A stretch of 64,000 nt of DNA from Flavobacterium sp. (GTDB lineage Bacteria; Bacteroidota; Bacteroidia; Flavobacteriales; Flavobacteriaceae). This document shows positions 36,742 through 47,499 of the stretch, piece after piece. Below the pieces are notes generated by a model. It saw nothing but the letters and a program-made list of their open reading frames with translations. It had not been told where the DNA came from and did no database searches. Positions within the stretch are counted from its first letter, which is position 1. Every line of letters begins with the position of its first letter. The stretch lies in contig JADKDN010000002.1 of NCBI GenBank assembly GCA_016718345.1, positions 1 to 64,000 on the forward strand, given 5' to 3'. The position numbers and the translations under genes were made by a program.

Positions 36742-38286
36742 ATGACTAATACCAATTATTTAATTATAGGTTCTGGAGTTGCTGGATTGACCTTTGCAAT
36801 TCGAATTGCGGATCGATTTCCAGAGAAAAAAGTTACAATTGTTACTAAAGCAACTGCTGACGAATCCAATACGAAATACGCTCAAGGCGGTATCGCTATT
36901 GTTATGGACAAGGATGAAGATTCCTACCAAAACATATTGAAGATACACTTATTTGCGGCGATGGTTTGTGTGACCCAAAGTGGTAAAAATGGTAGTTACC
37001 GAAGGTCAAAGCGTTTGAAAGAACTCATTGAATGGGGTGCTAAATTTGATAAAAATTCAGAAGGCAATCTTGACTTAGGAAAAGAAGGCGGTCATTCTGA
37101 AAAGAGAGTGGTGCACCATAAGGATCAGACTGGTTCTGAGATAGAACGTGCCATCTTAATGCAAGTCTATCAAAAAGAAAACATTAGGGTTTTAGATCAT
37201 CATTTTGCTCTTGATTTAATTACCGAAAATAATTGCTGTTTTGGAGCTATAGTATTTGATGAAAAAACAAAGCAAATAACTCCTTATCGCTCTGATGTTA
37301 CCCTTCTAGCCACTGGAGGAATCGGACATTTGTATGGACATACAACCAATCCAGTGATTGCTACTGGAGATGGTATCGCCATGGCTCATAGAGCTAATGC
37401 AAAAATAAAAGAAATGGAATTCATCCAATTTCATCCAACAGCTTTATACGACACTTCTACAGGATCAAAATTTTTAATTTCGGAGGCAGTACGTGGTTTT
37501 GGAGCCTATTTGCGAACCAAAAAAGGACATCGTTTCATGCTTGATTATGATACTCGTGGCGAATTGGCCTCCAGAGATATCGTTTCTCAATGCATAGATT
37601 TGGAGTTGAAAAAATCAGGAGAAGATTGTGTGTACTTAGATTGTACCCATTTGGATATAGAAGCATTCACAAAGCACTTCCCAATGATATATAATGTTTG
37701 TAAAAAACGAGGTATTGACGTTGCTAAAGATTGGATTCCGGTTGTTCCTGCTCAACATTACCTCTGCGGTGGAATTGTTGTAGATAGGCATGGAAAAACC
37801 TCAGTGGACAATTTATTTGCCTGTGGCGAATGTTCTCGCACGGGTTTACACGGTGCCAATAGATTAGCATCTAATTCCTTGCTAGAAGCCTTGGTTTATT
37901 CAAATGAAATCTATGAATATATAGCCAATACAGCTATAGAAATTCCAGAATTAAATCAGACTGTTACTAGCTATAATTCTACAGAAAAACCTGAAATAGA
38001 AGCTGATTATTTGTCAACATTAAAGGCTAAGTTGCAATATTTGATGCGTCAAAATGCTGGAATTGTCCGCAATGATAGTGATTTGATTAAAGCTGAAAAA
38101 CAACTCGTTGAATGGAAAAATGATATGGAGAAAAAGAGCAAATTGTGTCAAATCAATTCCGCTTTTTATGAATTACTCAATATGATTACCATTGGGATTT
38201 TAATCGTTCAGCAATCTATTGAAAGAAAAGAGAATAAAGGTGGATTTGTTAAAATAGATTTGAAATCAATAAGCAGAAACAATTAA
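36742..38286 (+). CDS. nadB: L-aspartate oxidase (internal frame excursion)
   Basis: 514 codons. It oxidises L-aspartate to iminoaspartate with FAD, feeding NadA. FAD motif LIIGSGVAGLTFAIRIA at the start, then TKYAQGGIAIV, HSEKRVVHHKDQTGSEIERA, LLATGGIGHLYGHTTNP, EFIQFHPTALYD, GGIVVDRHGKTSVDNLFACG and GLHGANRLASNSLLEALV. Between about 36930 and 37010 the frame is off, giving a nonsense peptide. Read one frame over, this stretch gives HIEDTLICGDGLCDP, the conserved FAD/substrate segment. So two compensating indels are present and the peptide there should not be trusted. Confidence 0.94.
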   Translation: MTNTNYLIIGSGVAGLTFAIRIADRFPEKKVTIVTKATADESNTKYAQGGIAIVMDKDEDSYQNILKIHLFAAMVCVTQSGKNGSYRRSKRLKELIEWGAKFDKNSEGNLDLGKEGGHSEKRVVHHKDQTGSEIERAILMQVYQKENIRVLDHHFALDLITENNCCFGAIVFDEKTKQITPYRSDVTLLATGGIGHLYGHTTNPVIATGDGIAMAHRANAKIKEMEFIQFHPTALYDTSTGSKFLISEAVRGFGAYLRTKKGHRFMLDYDTRGELASRDIVSQCIDLELKKSGEDCVYLDCTHLDIEAFTKHFPMIYNVCKKRGIDVAKDWIPVVPAQHYLCGGIVVDRHGKTSVDNLFACGECSRTGLHGANRLASNSLLEALVYSNEIYEYIANTAIEIPELNQTVTSYNSTEKPEIEADYLSTLKAKLQYLMRQNAGIVRNDSDLIKAEKQLVEWKNDMEKKSKLCQINSAFYELLNMITIGILIVQQSIERKENKGGFVKIDLKSISRNN

Positions 38287-38371
38287 AAGAAGCTAAATGA
38301 TAATTTTTTGTTAATCATTAAACCTTTTGGATTAGTTCAGGTCTTATCTACAAATCTTAAAAAATTATATC

Positions 38372-38802
38372 ATGAAAAAATTATTTTTATTCGCATTGTT
38401 AACAATTGGTCTAACTAGTTTTGCACAAGAAAGAGAAGGTGGTCCTTTGAAAGATAAAATGGAAAAATTAACTCCTGAACAAAAAACGGAGCGACACCTA
38501 AAAAAACTAACTTCTGAATTGAATTTAAATTCAAAGCAACAAGAACAAATAAAACCACTATTGCTGCACAAAGCGCAAAGAGAGAAGAATTTAAGGCAAA
38601 AAGAGAAGAGTACAAAAACAGCCCCGTAAAACCATCCCCAGAGGAACGCGCCGCATTTAGAAGTAAAGTAGATGAAGAGAAAAAAGCAATGGATGAAAAA
38701 ATGAAAGCCATTTTAACTCCAGAGCAATATGAAAAATGGAATGCCAATAAAATTGAGAAGAAAGAAAAAATCAAAGCTAGAATGGAAGAGAGAAGAAAAT
38801 AA
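38372..38802 (+). CDS. Spy/CpxP-like periplasmic protein with LTPEQ motifs (one frameshift)
   Basis: About 143 codons. A signal peptide (LFALLTIGLTSFAQ) precedes a charged helical protein with two LTxxQ-type motifs: KLTPEQKTERHLKKLTSELN and AILTPEQYEKW near the end. The break near 38560 joins KPLLL to an AKREEFKAKREEYKNSPVKP frame. It resembles the CpxP/Spy chaperone family or a Bacteroidota DUF of the same shape. A bidirectional terminator follows. Confidence 0.8.
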
Positions 38803-38804
38803 AT

Positions 38805-38830
38805 AAAAATCCGGTATACACCGGATTTTT
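38805..38830. terminator. Bidirectional terminator between Spy-like gene and hemL
   Basis: 10-bp perfect stem AAAAATCCGG/CCGGATTTTT with 6-nt loop; T runs on both strands serve the convergent genes. Confidence 0.88.
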
Positions 38831-38834
38831 TATT

Positions 38835-40120
38835 TTAAAGTGTTTTAGATACTTTGTCTATGGCTCGAATGGTAAAATCCAAATCATCATAAGTAAGCGC
38901 ATCAGTAATAAACCAAGTTTCATAGGCCGAAGGTGCAATATAAATCCCTTCTTTTAATAATCCGTGAAAGAATTTTTTAAAGGTTTCATTGTCTCCTTTT
39001 GAAGCCGACTGCAAATCAAAAACTGGCGAAGCATCAAAATGAACAGATATCATGGATCCTACCCTATTAATTGTAAATACTACTTGATTTTCTTGTAATA
39101 CTTTTCTAATTCCGTTTTCTAAATAGGCTGTTTTATCTTCTAATCTTTGAAAAAGGCAGCATCTTCATTTAACGCCTTTAGCATGGCCAAACCAGCGGCC
39201 ATTGCCAATGGATTTCCAGATAAGGTTCCTGCTTGATAAACTGGACCAAGTGGGGCTAAATAATTCATAATTTCCTCTCTTGCAGCAAAAGCACCAACAG
39301 GCAAACCGCCTCCTATTACTTTACCAAAACAAACAATGTCCGCTTTGATATTGAATAATTCCTGGACACCACCTTTTGCCAAACGAAATCCAGTCATGAC
39401 TTCATCAAAAATCAATAAAATATTATTGGCAGTACATAATTCTCTCAGTCCTTGTAGAAAACCGTCTTTTGGAGGAATACAACCCATATTCCCCGCTACG
39501 GGCTCAACTATAATTGCTGCTATTTCATTTTTATTGGCTTCAATTAACTGTGTAACATTCTCTAAATCATTATAGCGAGCCAACAGAGTGTCTTTTGCAG
39601 TTCCCGCAGTAACTCCTGGACTGTTAGGAGTGCCAAAAGTAATCGCTCCACTTCCCGCTTGAATTAAAAAAGAATCGGAATGACCGTGATAACAACCTGC
39701 GAATTTTATAATCTTATCTTTTTTCGTAAATCCTCTAGCCAAACGAATAGCGCTCATACAAGCTTCTGTTCCAGAATTTACAAATCGTATTTTATCAATA
39801 TTTGGCACCATAGAAACTGCTAAAGCAGCTATCTCGGTCTCAAGCGCAGTAGGCATTCCAAAAGAGGTTCCTAATTTGGCTCTGTGAATCACTGATTCGA
39901 CTACAGGCTCGTAAGCGTGACCCAAAATCATTGGCCCCCAAGAATTGATATAATCTATTAATCGGTTTCCGTCTTCATCATATAGATAGGCTCCTTTAGC
40001 ACTTTTAACAAAAATTGGCGTCCCTCCTACAGCTCTAAACGCACGAACAGGTGAATTTACGCCCCCAGGAATTACTTTTTCAGCTTCAGCAAAAAGCTGA
40101 CTGCTTCTTTGATATAGCAT
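38835..40120 (-). CDS. hemL: Glutamate-1-semialdehyde 2,1-aminomutase (one frameshift)
   Basis: About 428 codons. It forms 5-aminolevulinate for heme through the C5 pathway, using PLP. EKVIPGGVNSPVRAFRAVGG at the N-terminus, FVNSGTEACMSAIRLAR, AGCYHGHSDSFLI, LLIFDEVMTGFRLAKGG, and the PLP-lysine segment CFGKVIGGGLPVGAFA. A break near 39148 (one T lost) shifts into the C-terminal EDKTAYLENGIR, MISVHFDASPVFD and FFHGLLKEGIYIAPSAYE. Not linked to other hem genes here. Confidence 0.95.
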
Positions 40121-40124
40121 ATAA

Positions 40125-41060
40125 TTATTTTATTTTAAGATTTTGACCTATCGAAATAGAATTATCGTTGATGTTGTTGATTCTTTTCAAATCATCAATG
40201 GTAATATTGAATCTTTTTGAAATGGAATACAAAGTATCGCCTTGACTCACCTGATAGATGTCAGAATTCATTGATATTTGGTCTTTTCGTATTTATTGGA
40301 ATGTATTCGGTTCTAAAACTTCTGAGTCAAATCTATTTAACTGATATCTTTCTATTATGCCAATTAATTTATCAGGATATTTTGGATCAGTCGCATATCC
40401 CGCTACTTTTAGACCTCTTGCCCATTGTTTATAATCATCCTTTGGCAATTTAAACAAGGGTTGATACCAAGCTCTTCCTGTCAAAAAAAGCGAATGATCT
40501 TTGTAGGATTCTCCGGGTTGTTCGTATTTTCTGAAACACTCTTTTTCTTCATCATCATCATATCTAACACTAGGACCGCTCCAATCTTTATGGCATTTAA
40601 TACCAAAATGATTATTGGCTAAAGTGCTTAATGGGCCAGTCCCAGCTCCCGATTCTAAAATTCCTTGACCTAAAATTATACTCGAAGGAATTCCATATTG
40701 CACCATGTTTTTTTTGGCAGTCTCTTTATATTTTGAGATGTAATCCAAAACCATAGCAGTAGTTACTTTGACTCTTGTTGTCGCTTCAAGAATCTCTGAT
40801 TGACTATTTGTTGTAGTCTCTGAACCTCCTGACGATTTCACAACGGTCTTATCATTTGTTGAACTTGACCCATTATTGGTTGGCTTAGTTGTTACTACTG
40901 GTTTCTTTGCAGTTGATGGATGAGTTGTCGTTCTATTTCCAGTAGAAGTTGTAGTACTAGGCTTTTTGTAAGATGGTTTTGTGGTTCTCACAATAGGTTG
41001 ATTTGTAGAACATCCTACCACAAAAAGTAGTACAATAAAAAGTAACCCTTTTTTAATCAT
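40125..41060 (-). CDS. Glucosaminidase-domain lipoprotein with C-terminal LysM (frameshift near the C-terminus)
   Basis: About 311 codons. Lipobox VVGC (Cys17), then a Ser/Thr/Lys-rich linker (residues about 25-95), a glucosaminidase/muramidase domain (SKYKETAKKNMVQYGIPSSI; ILGQGILESGAGTGPLSTLA with the catalytic-type Glu; NNHFGIKCHKDWSG; GLKVAGYATDPKYPDKLIGI). After a break near 40300 a single LysM peptidoglycan-binding module follows (YQVSQGDTLYSISKRFNITI, ISIGQNLKIK). It hydrolyses or remodels peptidoglycan. Its start overlaps the next gene's stop by 8 nt. Confidence 0.92.
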
Positions 41061-41958
41061 CGCTTTTAATTAATGGTAATTTTTTAATTTTTAATCTAGC
41101 ATTCATTCCCTGAATCCCCTGAATTCCGCCAGTATGAATCAACAAAATTTTTGAACCGTCAGGGAAATAATTGGCACCTATTAAATCCATAACGCCAAAA
41201 ACCATCTTTCCAGTATAAATAGGGTCTAATGGAATTCCTGTTCTTTCTAGAAACGAATTAATAAACGCTATCAATTTCCCATTTACTTTTCCGTAGCCTC
41301 CAAAATGATACTCGTGAATCAACTCCCAACGATTATTTTTTACAAATTTACGAATTTCATCACCAAGAAAATCCCCTTTTAAAGATGGAAATCCTAAAAC
41401 TTTTTGATTTGGCTTTAGACTATTTATCAATCCTGATATCGTTCCTCCAGTTCCTACTGAACAACAAATATAATTAAATATTTCATCGTCTTGAGTCAAA
41501 ATTTCCTCACATCCTTTTATCGCTAATTCATTGGTGCCGCCTTCAGGAATCAAATAAAAGTCTCCAAATTTTTGTTTCAAATTTTCAACAAAAGTTCTTT
41601 CCTCTTTCAAACGATAGCCTTCTCTTGAAACGAAATCAAATTCCATTCCACATTTTTGGGCAAATCGCAATGTAGGATTATCACTTATTCTGCTTTTGAG
41701 TTCGTCTCCTCTAATAATTCCTATTGATCTAAAACCGTTTTCTTTTGCTGCATAAGCAACCGCAGCAATATGATTAGAATAGGCTCCCCCAAAAGTGAGC
41801 AATTGCGTTTTATTTTCGCCTTTTGCCTGAACTATATTGTATTTTAATTTTCGAAATTTATTGCCCGAAACTATAGGATGAATCAAATCTTCCCTTTTTA
41901 TGTAAACGGAACTATTTGAAGAAAATAGCAAATCAACTTTCTGATTTATGGATAGCAT
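41053..41958 (-). CDS. PLP-dependent ACC deaminase / D-cysteine desulfhydrase family protein
   Basis: 301 aa, intact. Fold type II PLP enzyme: YIKREDLIHPIVSGNKFRKL with the PLP-binding Lys in GNKFRKLKYN, LLTFGGAYSNHIAAVAYAA, GEGGTN-like IPEGGTNELAIKG, CSVGTGGTISGLI and a C-terminal ILLIHTGGIQGIQGM. The family includes 1-aminocyclopropane-1-carboxylate deaminase and D-cysteine desulfhydrase; sequence alone cannot pick the substrate. Co-transcribed with the muramidase gene. Confidence 0.9.
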   Translation of the reverse strand: MLSINQKVDLLFSSNSSVYIKREDLIHPIVSGNKFRKLKYNIVQAKGENKTQLLTFGGAYSNHIAAVAYAAKENGFRSIGIIRGDELKSRISDNPTLRFAQKCGMEFDFVSREGYRLKEERTFVENLKQKFGDFYLIPEGGTNELAIKGCEEILTQDDEIFNYICCSVGTGGTISGLINSLKPNQKVLGFPSLKGDFLGDEIRKFVKNNRWELIHEYHFGGYGKVNGKLIAFINSFLERTGIPLDPIYTGKMVFGVMDLIGANYFPDGSKILLIHTGGIQGIQGMNARLKIKKLPLIKSDD

Positions 41959-41996
41959 TTCACAAAAATAAAAATTATATGAGTTAAGTTGAAAAA

Positions 41997-42023
41997 AAAA
42001 TCTCCTTTACCAAAGGAGATTTT
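41997..42023 (-). terminator. Terminator of the T9SS protein gene
   Basis: 12-bp stem (AAAATCTCCTTT/AAAGGAGATTTT), 3-nt loop, long U run on the minus transcript. It ends the gene at 42046-43921. Confidence 0.87.
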
Positions 42024-42045
42024 TCACTAAATCTATTACGACTAT

Positions 42046-43921
42046 CTATTTCTTTTTTACAATAACTTTTTTATTTACTTCTAAATTGTTTGAAGTTTTC
42101 AATTTAACAATATAAACCCCATCGCTCAAAGAACTCGTTGGAAATAAATATTGGCTATTACTGCCTAATTTTTCTTTACTAAAAATAACTTTTCCAAGAA
42201 TATCATAAACATAACACGATTTCATGTCTATTAATTGTGCATTTGAAATCACTAACTCATTAGATTCATTATTTTGAAAAACAGTAAAACTTTTTAAAAC
42301 CTCAGCATCTGCAGTTGTTAATGACGGGTTCTTGAACGTAATTTCAAAACGATCTTTTGATTCTGAATCAATAGTCACATCATAATATCCATTTTTGATG
42401 TCATGATAAGTCCCAGTTAACTTATCGTGGATAAAAATATTTTCAGCCAAATCAAAATTAATCAAACTGCCTACTGTTATTTTGAAAGAGGATCTTGAAT
42501 TACATTTTAAAGCAATTGGAATTCTTTTTTCAATATCAAATGGAAGTGTACTTATCACGTATTCATTTTTGCCATCTAATGGAAAATAAGTGTCATTAAC
42601 TAAATTATTCACAGGAGACTTTGCATCTTTTCCTAAATCGTAACCATCGGTAGCATTAGCATTAAAAGCTACAACCATTTCTTTGGTGAACTCATTATTA
42701 AGCATCGTGTGAATTTTAATTTGGGGCAACCCACGCTTGCGATATTTTGTATAATCGATACCTGCAACGTTTGGAGTTTCCTCCCAAAACTCATCATCTA
42801 TGATTTTTCTATGAAACTGAGAATTATTTGCAACACCTTCTTTTCTTGAAAACTCGATAGGAATTTTTCATAACTGCTGTCCCAGTTGTTGTTGCAGATC
42901 CAAGTACCATAAAACCTTGTCCTATTGGGGAAATCATTCTAAAATAAGTTCCACCAGCTCCGGGTCCAGGTGGTATAACATTTACAGAACCATCTCCGTT
43001 ATAACTTGTCCAAGTCGCAGCAGCATATACGCCTTCAGTGAAAGGATCACTAGGCAGATAAGTCCCATATCCTCCGCGATAAGCAACTAATACATGCGAA
43101 TTTACAGTCGCATCTTGCTCCCAAAAATAAACCGTACCATCCATTGCACCAGAAGCAACGTTGTCTAATATAAACATATTTAAATTTATCGCTGATGGAT
43201 AAGGGTTTCCCGTTAAAGTAAGTTTATTAGCTCCTAATGATATATTGATATTCCCATCATTTGGTAATCCTCTAAAATCATAACGCTGTTTAAATCCTGT
43301 TAGGTTATTTTGAATTCCCGTACCTGTAGGTACTCCAAAAGCATTCCTGCCGTCTAGAACAGTTGTATTATCAGTACCATTTGACCCTTTCATCGTAAAA
43401 CCTTCCCCTGCATTAATTGTTGAAGCAGATCCCACAGAAATCCATTGTGAATAGGCACTCGAAGATAAAAACTTAAAAACCCAACGAGACGCAATAGACA
43501 AGTTTGAATTGGATGTTGACCCATCTAAGCTTGTTATTAATGTAGCTGGTGTACTACTAGTAAGGTCAGTAGCCCTATTTAACATTGACACCCCAAAAGC
43601 GATTTCATGCGAATAGGCTAAATCACCTACAGGAGAACACCAATAATTATACGCATAATTATTCTCTGTACCTTCTTGAAAAACAGACAATTTACCCGCT
43701 CCTTGATTTGTAGAACTTCCTGATGTCCCTTGTAGTAACTGGGATTCATTTCTTAAATATACATTACCATCATTCTGAAGATTGATATCTTGTTTCACAT
43801 ATACATAATTATCAGCAACATACATGTAACTGTTGGGACTAACGTACAGCTGCGCAACAGTATTCTGAAAAACAAATAATGCTACAATTAAAAGCGATAG
43901 TAAGTGAATATTTTTTTTCAT
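42046..43921 (-). CDS. Secreted protein with T9SS type A sorting domain (frameshifted)
   Basis: About 625 codons. Signal peptide FVFQNTVAQ, then a large extracellular region rich in Gly, Asn, Ser and Thr (DINLQNDGNVYLRNESQLL; YNYWCSPVG; LTLTGNPYPSAINLNMF; GTYFRMISPIGQGFMV). Frame breaks lie between 42730 and 42835. The last about 75 residues are a Por secretion (T9SS type A) domain: FTVFQNNESNELVISNAQL, YVYDILGKVIFSKEKL, LSDGVYIVKLKTSN, KKVIVKKK. The YWCSPVG and NPYPSAI motifs are common in large Flavobacterium surface proteins of unknown job. Exported to or anchored at the cell surface. Confidence 0.85.
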
Positions 43922-44125
43922 AAAAAACGAAATATTTTACGAAATTAATCAAAAAAAACGAACAAAATCTTTTTTTTTTATCTTTGAGATGTATTTTCGC
44001 CGTTTTACCGAAAAAAAATAGCCTTTAATCTGATTTTTAGTATATTATGATTCCATCTTTTTGTAATTTTATAACAAAATAACTCTGAAATTTTATTTTT
44101 TTTAAATCCTTAAAAAAATAAAAAT
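43922..44125. other. Intergenic region, AT-rich
   Basis: About 200 bp with long T and A tracts. It should hold the promoter of the T9SS gene on the minus strand. I see no gene or hairpin of note. Confidence 0.4.
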
Positions 44126-44458
44126 CTATCCTTTTAAATATCGTGCCCAATTCCAAAAAGGCCTAGTCTGTAAATAGTCCATATTTTCTTCATTAAGGTA
44201 CGCCTCTCTCTCAAATAGGATATTTTTATACGCTTTATTTTTGTCCTGAAAAAGGATTATTTTTAATATGTAATCTATAAAATACAACACATAAAATGGA
44301 ATAATTAACAGCTCTAATTGTTGTCTAAGATGTATTCTTTCATGATTAATCAAAACTAAATTATTGGTTTCAAAATTATCTCTAATAAGAATAAATGGAA
44401 AAAGAGCAATTGCTTTAAATCTTTTGGGTATTAAATATTTCGAAACGATTAGTATCAT
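44126..44458 (-). CDS. Small membrane-associated protein with HExxH zinc-protease-like motif
   Basis: 110 aa, intact. It contains LVLINHERIHLRQQLELLII, an HExxH motif (HERIH) at about residue 39 running straight into a hydrophobic helix (LLIIPFYVLYFIDYILKIIL), and a later FEREAYLNEENMDYL whose Glu could be a third zinc ligand. The layout recalls M48/M56-type membrane peptidases in miniature. Activity is unproven. Divergent from the next gene. Confidence 0.6.
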   Translation of the reverse strand: MILIVSKYLIPKRFKAIALFPFILIRDNFETNNLVLINHERIHLRQQLELLIIPFYVLYFIDYILKIILFQDKNKAYKNILFEREAYLNEENMDYLQTRPFWNWARYLKG

Positions 44459-44486
44459 TATTTATAAAGTCGTTAAATTTGTACTT

Positions 44487-44663
44487 ATGATTGACCAAAA
44501 TAATGAAAATAAATTAATTGAAGGTGAAGATTATTACATCACACCTGAAGGTTACCGATGTTTTACCGAAAAATACCATTTAAACAGAGGCTATTGCTGT
44601 CGTAGCGGCTGTCGACATTGCCCTTATGGTTTTGACAAAAAAACAGGAACTATCAAAAAGTAA
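44487..44663 (+). CDS. DUF5522-type small cysteine protein
   Basis: 58 aa from ATG 44487. The C-terminal half reads YCCRSGCRHCPYGFDKKTG, four cysteines in a pattern seen in the DUF5522 family, likely a metal-binding site. Function unknown. I prefer this start to an upstream in-frame ATG because the family is short and the extension has no similarity. Confidence 0.75.
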   Translation: MIDQNNENKLIEGEDYYITPEGYRCFTEKYHLNRGYCCRSGCRHCPYGFDKKTGTIKK

Positions 44664-44725
44664 ACCGTTTGCAGTCACAGTTTGTCGTTTCAAACTACAA
44701 GCCATAAACTATAAACTTCAAACAA

Positions 44726-46707
44726 ATGAAAATGACTTTTCAAGAACAAATACTACAAGGAATTCCTTCGGTTTTACCGAATCCAAAGCTTTATCAAGTT
44801 GAAATAAATCACGCACCAAAACGAAAAGAAATTCTTTCAGATGATGAAAAAAAGTTAGCGTTGAGAAATGCTTTACGCTATTTTGAACCAAAACATCATG
44901 CTGAATTACTTCCTGAATTCAAAGCCGAATTAGAAACCTACGGAAGAATTTACATGTATCGCTTACGTCCTGATTACAAAATGTATGCACGACCAATTTC
45001 AGAATATCCTGGAAAATGCGAACAAGCAAAAGCCATTATGTTGATGATTCAAAATAATTTGGATTACGCAGTGGCACAACATCCGCACGAGTTAATTACC
45101 TATGGTGGAAACGGAGCTGTTTTTCAAAATTGGGCCAATATTTACTAACCATGAAATATTTGGCAGAAATGACAGAAGAGCAAACTTTAGTCATGTATTC
45201 AGGCCATCCAATGGGTTTGTTTCCTTCACACAAAGAAGCACCAAGAGTTGTAGTTACCAACGGAATGGTAATCCCTAATTATTCCAAACCAGATGATTGG
45301 GAAAAAATGAATGCACTTGGTGTTTCGCAATACGGACAAATGACTGCTGGAAGTTACATGTACATTGGTCCGCAAGGCATTGTCCACGGAACTACAATCA
45401 CGGTTTTAAATGGTTTCAGAAAAATAAAAAAATCTCCAAAAGGTGGATTATTCGTTACTTCTGGTCTTGGCGGAATGTCTGGCGCACAACCAAAAGCAGG
45501 AAATATTGCAGGATGCGTAACGGTTTGTGCCGAAGTAAATCCAAAAATTACAAACATTCGTCATTCACAAGGTTGGATTAATGAAGTGATTGAAAACATT
45601 AATGAAGTAGTTCCTAGAGTTAAAAACGCTCTAGAAAATAATGAAGTAGTTTCCATTGCGTATCTGGGAAATGTAGTCGATGTTTGGGAACGTTTCGACC
45701 AAGAAAACCTTCAAATCGATTTGGGCTCTGATCAAACTTCATTGCACAATCCTTGGGCTGGTGGTTATTATCCTATCGGATTTTCATTTGAAGAATCGAA
45801 TGATTTAATGGCGAAAAATCCAGATAAATTTAAAGAAGAAGTTCAAAAAACATTGCGCCGTCATGCAACTGCAATTAACAAACATACTGCAAAAGGAACC
45901 TATTTCTTCGATTATGGAAATGCGTTTTTACTGGAAGCTTCTCGCGCTGGAGCAGATATTATGGCTTCAAATGGAATTGATTTCAAATATCCAAGTTATG
46001 TTCAAGACATTATGGGGCCAATGTGTTTCGATTACGGATTTGGACCATTTCGTTGGGTTTGTGCCTCAGGAAATCCTGAAGATTTGGCAAAAACTGACAA
46101 AATCGCTTGTGATGTTCTAGAAGAAATGATGAAAAATTCTCCAGAAGAAATTCAACAGCAAATGGCAGATAACATTCAGTGGATAAAAGGTGCGCAAGAA
46201 AATAAATTGGTGGTTGGCTCGCAAGCAAGAATACTTTATGCTGATGCAGAAGGAAGAATTAAAATCGCCGAAGCATTCAATCAAGCGATTGCAAAAGGGC
46301 AAATTGGCTATGTAATTTTAGGTCGCGATCATCACGACGTTTCCGGAACCGATTCGCCATACAGAGAAACTTCAAATATATATGACGGTTCTCGTTTCAC
46401 TGCCGATATGGCTATTCAAAATGTAATCGGAGATGGCTTCCGTGGAGCAACTTGGATTTCCATTCACAATGGTGGTGGCGTTGGTTGGGGCGAAGTAATT
46501 AATGGCGGTTTTGGTATGGTTCTTGATGGAACTAAAGAAGCATCAAGACGTTTAGAATCAATGCTTTTCTGGGATGTAAACAACGGAATTTCAAGAAGAA
46601 GTTGGGCAAGAAACGAAGGAGCCATTTTTGCAATAAAAAGAGCTATGCAGACGCAACCTTTATTGAAAGTTACCATCCCTAATATAGTAGACGAAAATTT
46701 ATTTTAG
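44726..46707 (+). CDS. hutU: Urocanate hydratase (one frameshift)
   Basis: About 660 codons. It converts urocanate to imidazolone propionate in histidine breakdown, using tightly bound NAD. QNWAQYLLTMKYLAEM spans the break near 45135 (GGGCCAATA should be GGGCCCAATA). Then YSGHPMGLFPSHKEAPRVVV, YMYIGPQGIVHGTT, the NAD motif SGLGGMSGAQPKAGNIAGC, GRDHHDVSGTDSPYRET and HNGGGVGWGEVINGGFGMVL. No other hut genes are in the window. Confidence 0.94.
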
Positions 46708-46776
46708 TTTAAAAGTTTAAGGGTTAAAAGTAACTCAATCTAACAACATTAAACAAACTTAAACCATAGTAAAGAT

Positions 46777-47322
46777 ATGAAAACACTCAAATTTATCCCA
46801 CTACTCCTACTCTTCGTACTTGTTTCATGCAGTTCCGTAAGAGTAAATTCTGATTATGACAAAAATGCATCATTTGACAGCTATAAAACCTATGCTTACC
46901 ACAAAAACGGAATTGATAAAGTTGAAATATCTGATTTAGACAAAAAACGAATTTTGCGTTCTATTGACGAAGTTATGGCGGGCAAAGGATTTACAAAAAG
47001 TGATACTAATCCCGATTTACTGATTAACTTTTTTACCAAAGAAAGAGAACAAGTTGACGTCAATCAATTCAATGCTGGTTGGGGTTACGGTTGGGGATGG
47101 GGTTGGAATCCTTGGATGTGGGGAGGAGGCACTTCAGTATACCGATATGCTGAAGGCACTTTGACTATCGACTTTATTGACAATAAGAAAAAAGAATTGG
47201 TATGGCAAGGAATTGGCGAAGGTACTTTAACCAAAAACACAACTAAAAAAGATGAAAACATCAAAGAATTTGTTACAAAAATTTTAGCCTTATATCCTCC
47301 AGCACAATCCGAAAAAAAATAA
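46777..47322 (+). CDS. DUF4136 lipoprotein
   Basis: 181 aa, intact. Lipobox VSC (Cys19), then SSVRVNSDYDKNASFDSYKT YAY as in DUF4136, ILRSIDEVMAGKGF, NPDLLINFFTKERE, a Gly/Trp-rich loop (NAGWGYGWGWGWNPWMWGGG) and YAEGTLTIDFIDNKKKELVW. Envelope protein of unknown function. Confidence 0.9.
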   Translation: MKTLKFIPLLLLFVLVSCSSVRVNSDYDKNASFDSYKTYAYHKNGIDKVEISDLDKKRILRSIDEVMAGKGFTKSDTNPDLLINFFTKEREQVDVNQFNAGWGYGWGWGWNPWMWGGGTSVYRYAEGTLTIDFIDNKKKELVWQGIGEGTLTKNTTKKDENIKEFVTKILALYPPAQSEKK

Positions 47323-47351
47323 GATTTCAAATTCATAGTCCATAATTTTTT

Positions 47352-47380
47352 ATCCCGATTATTTTCTTAATCGGGATTTT
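47352..47380 (+). terminator. Terminator after the DUF4136 gene
   Basis: 10-bp perfect stem ATCCCGATTA/TAATCGGGAT, 6-nt loop, T run. Confidence 0.88.
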
Positions 47381-47499
47381 TAATTTTCTGTAAAACAAAT
47401 TCTTTTAGCAAAATTAAAAAATCGTAAAATAGTTTAGTGTCGTAAAATTACTTGCGTTAAAATACTGATATACTTATACTTACAAATATTAATAATCTC

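Noticed and set aside
41970..41990. TATGAGTTAAG near the PLP-enzyme gene as a fifth operator
   Set aside because: Only the left half-site matches; the right arm is absent and the gene has no anaerobic link.
44475..44495. TATGATTGACC before the DUF5522 gene as an operator
   Set aside because: It covers the start codon and lacks a second half-site.
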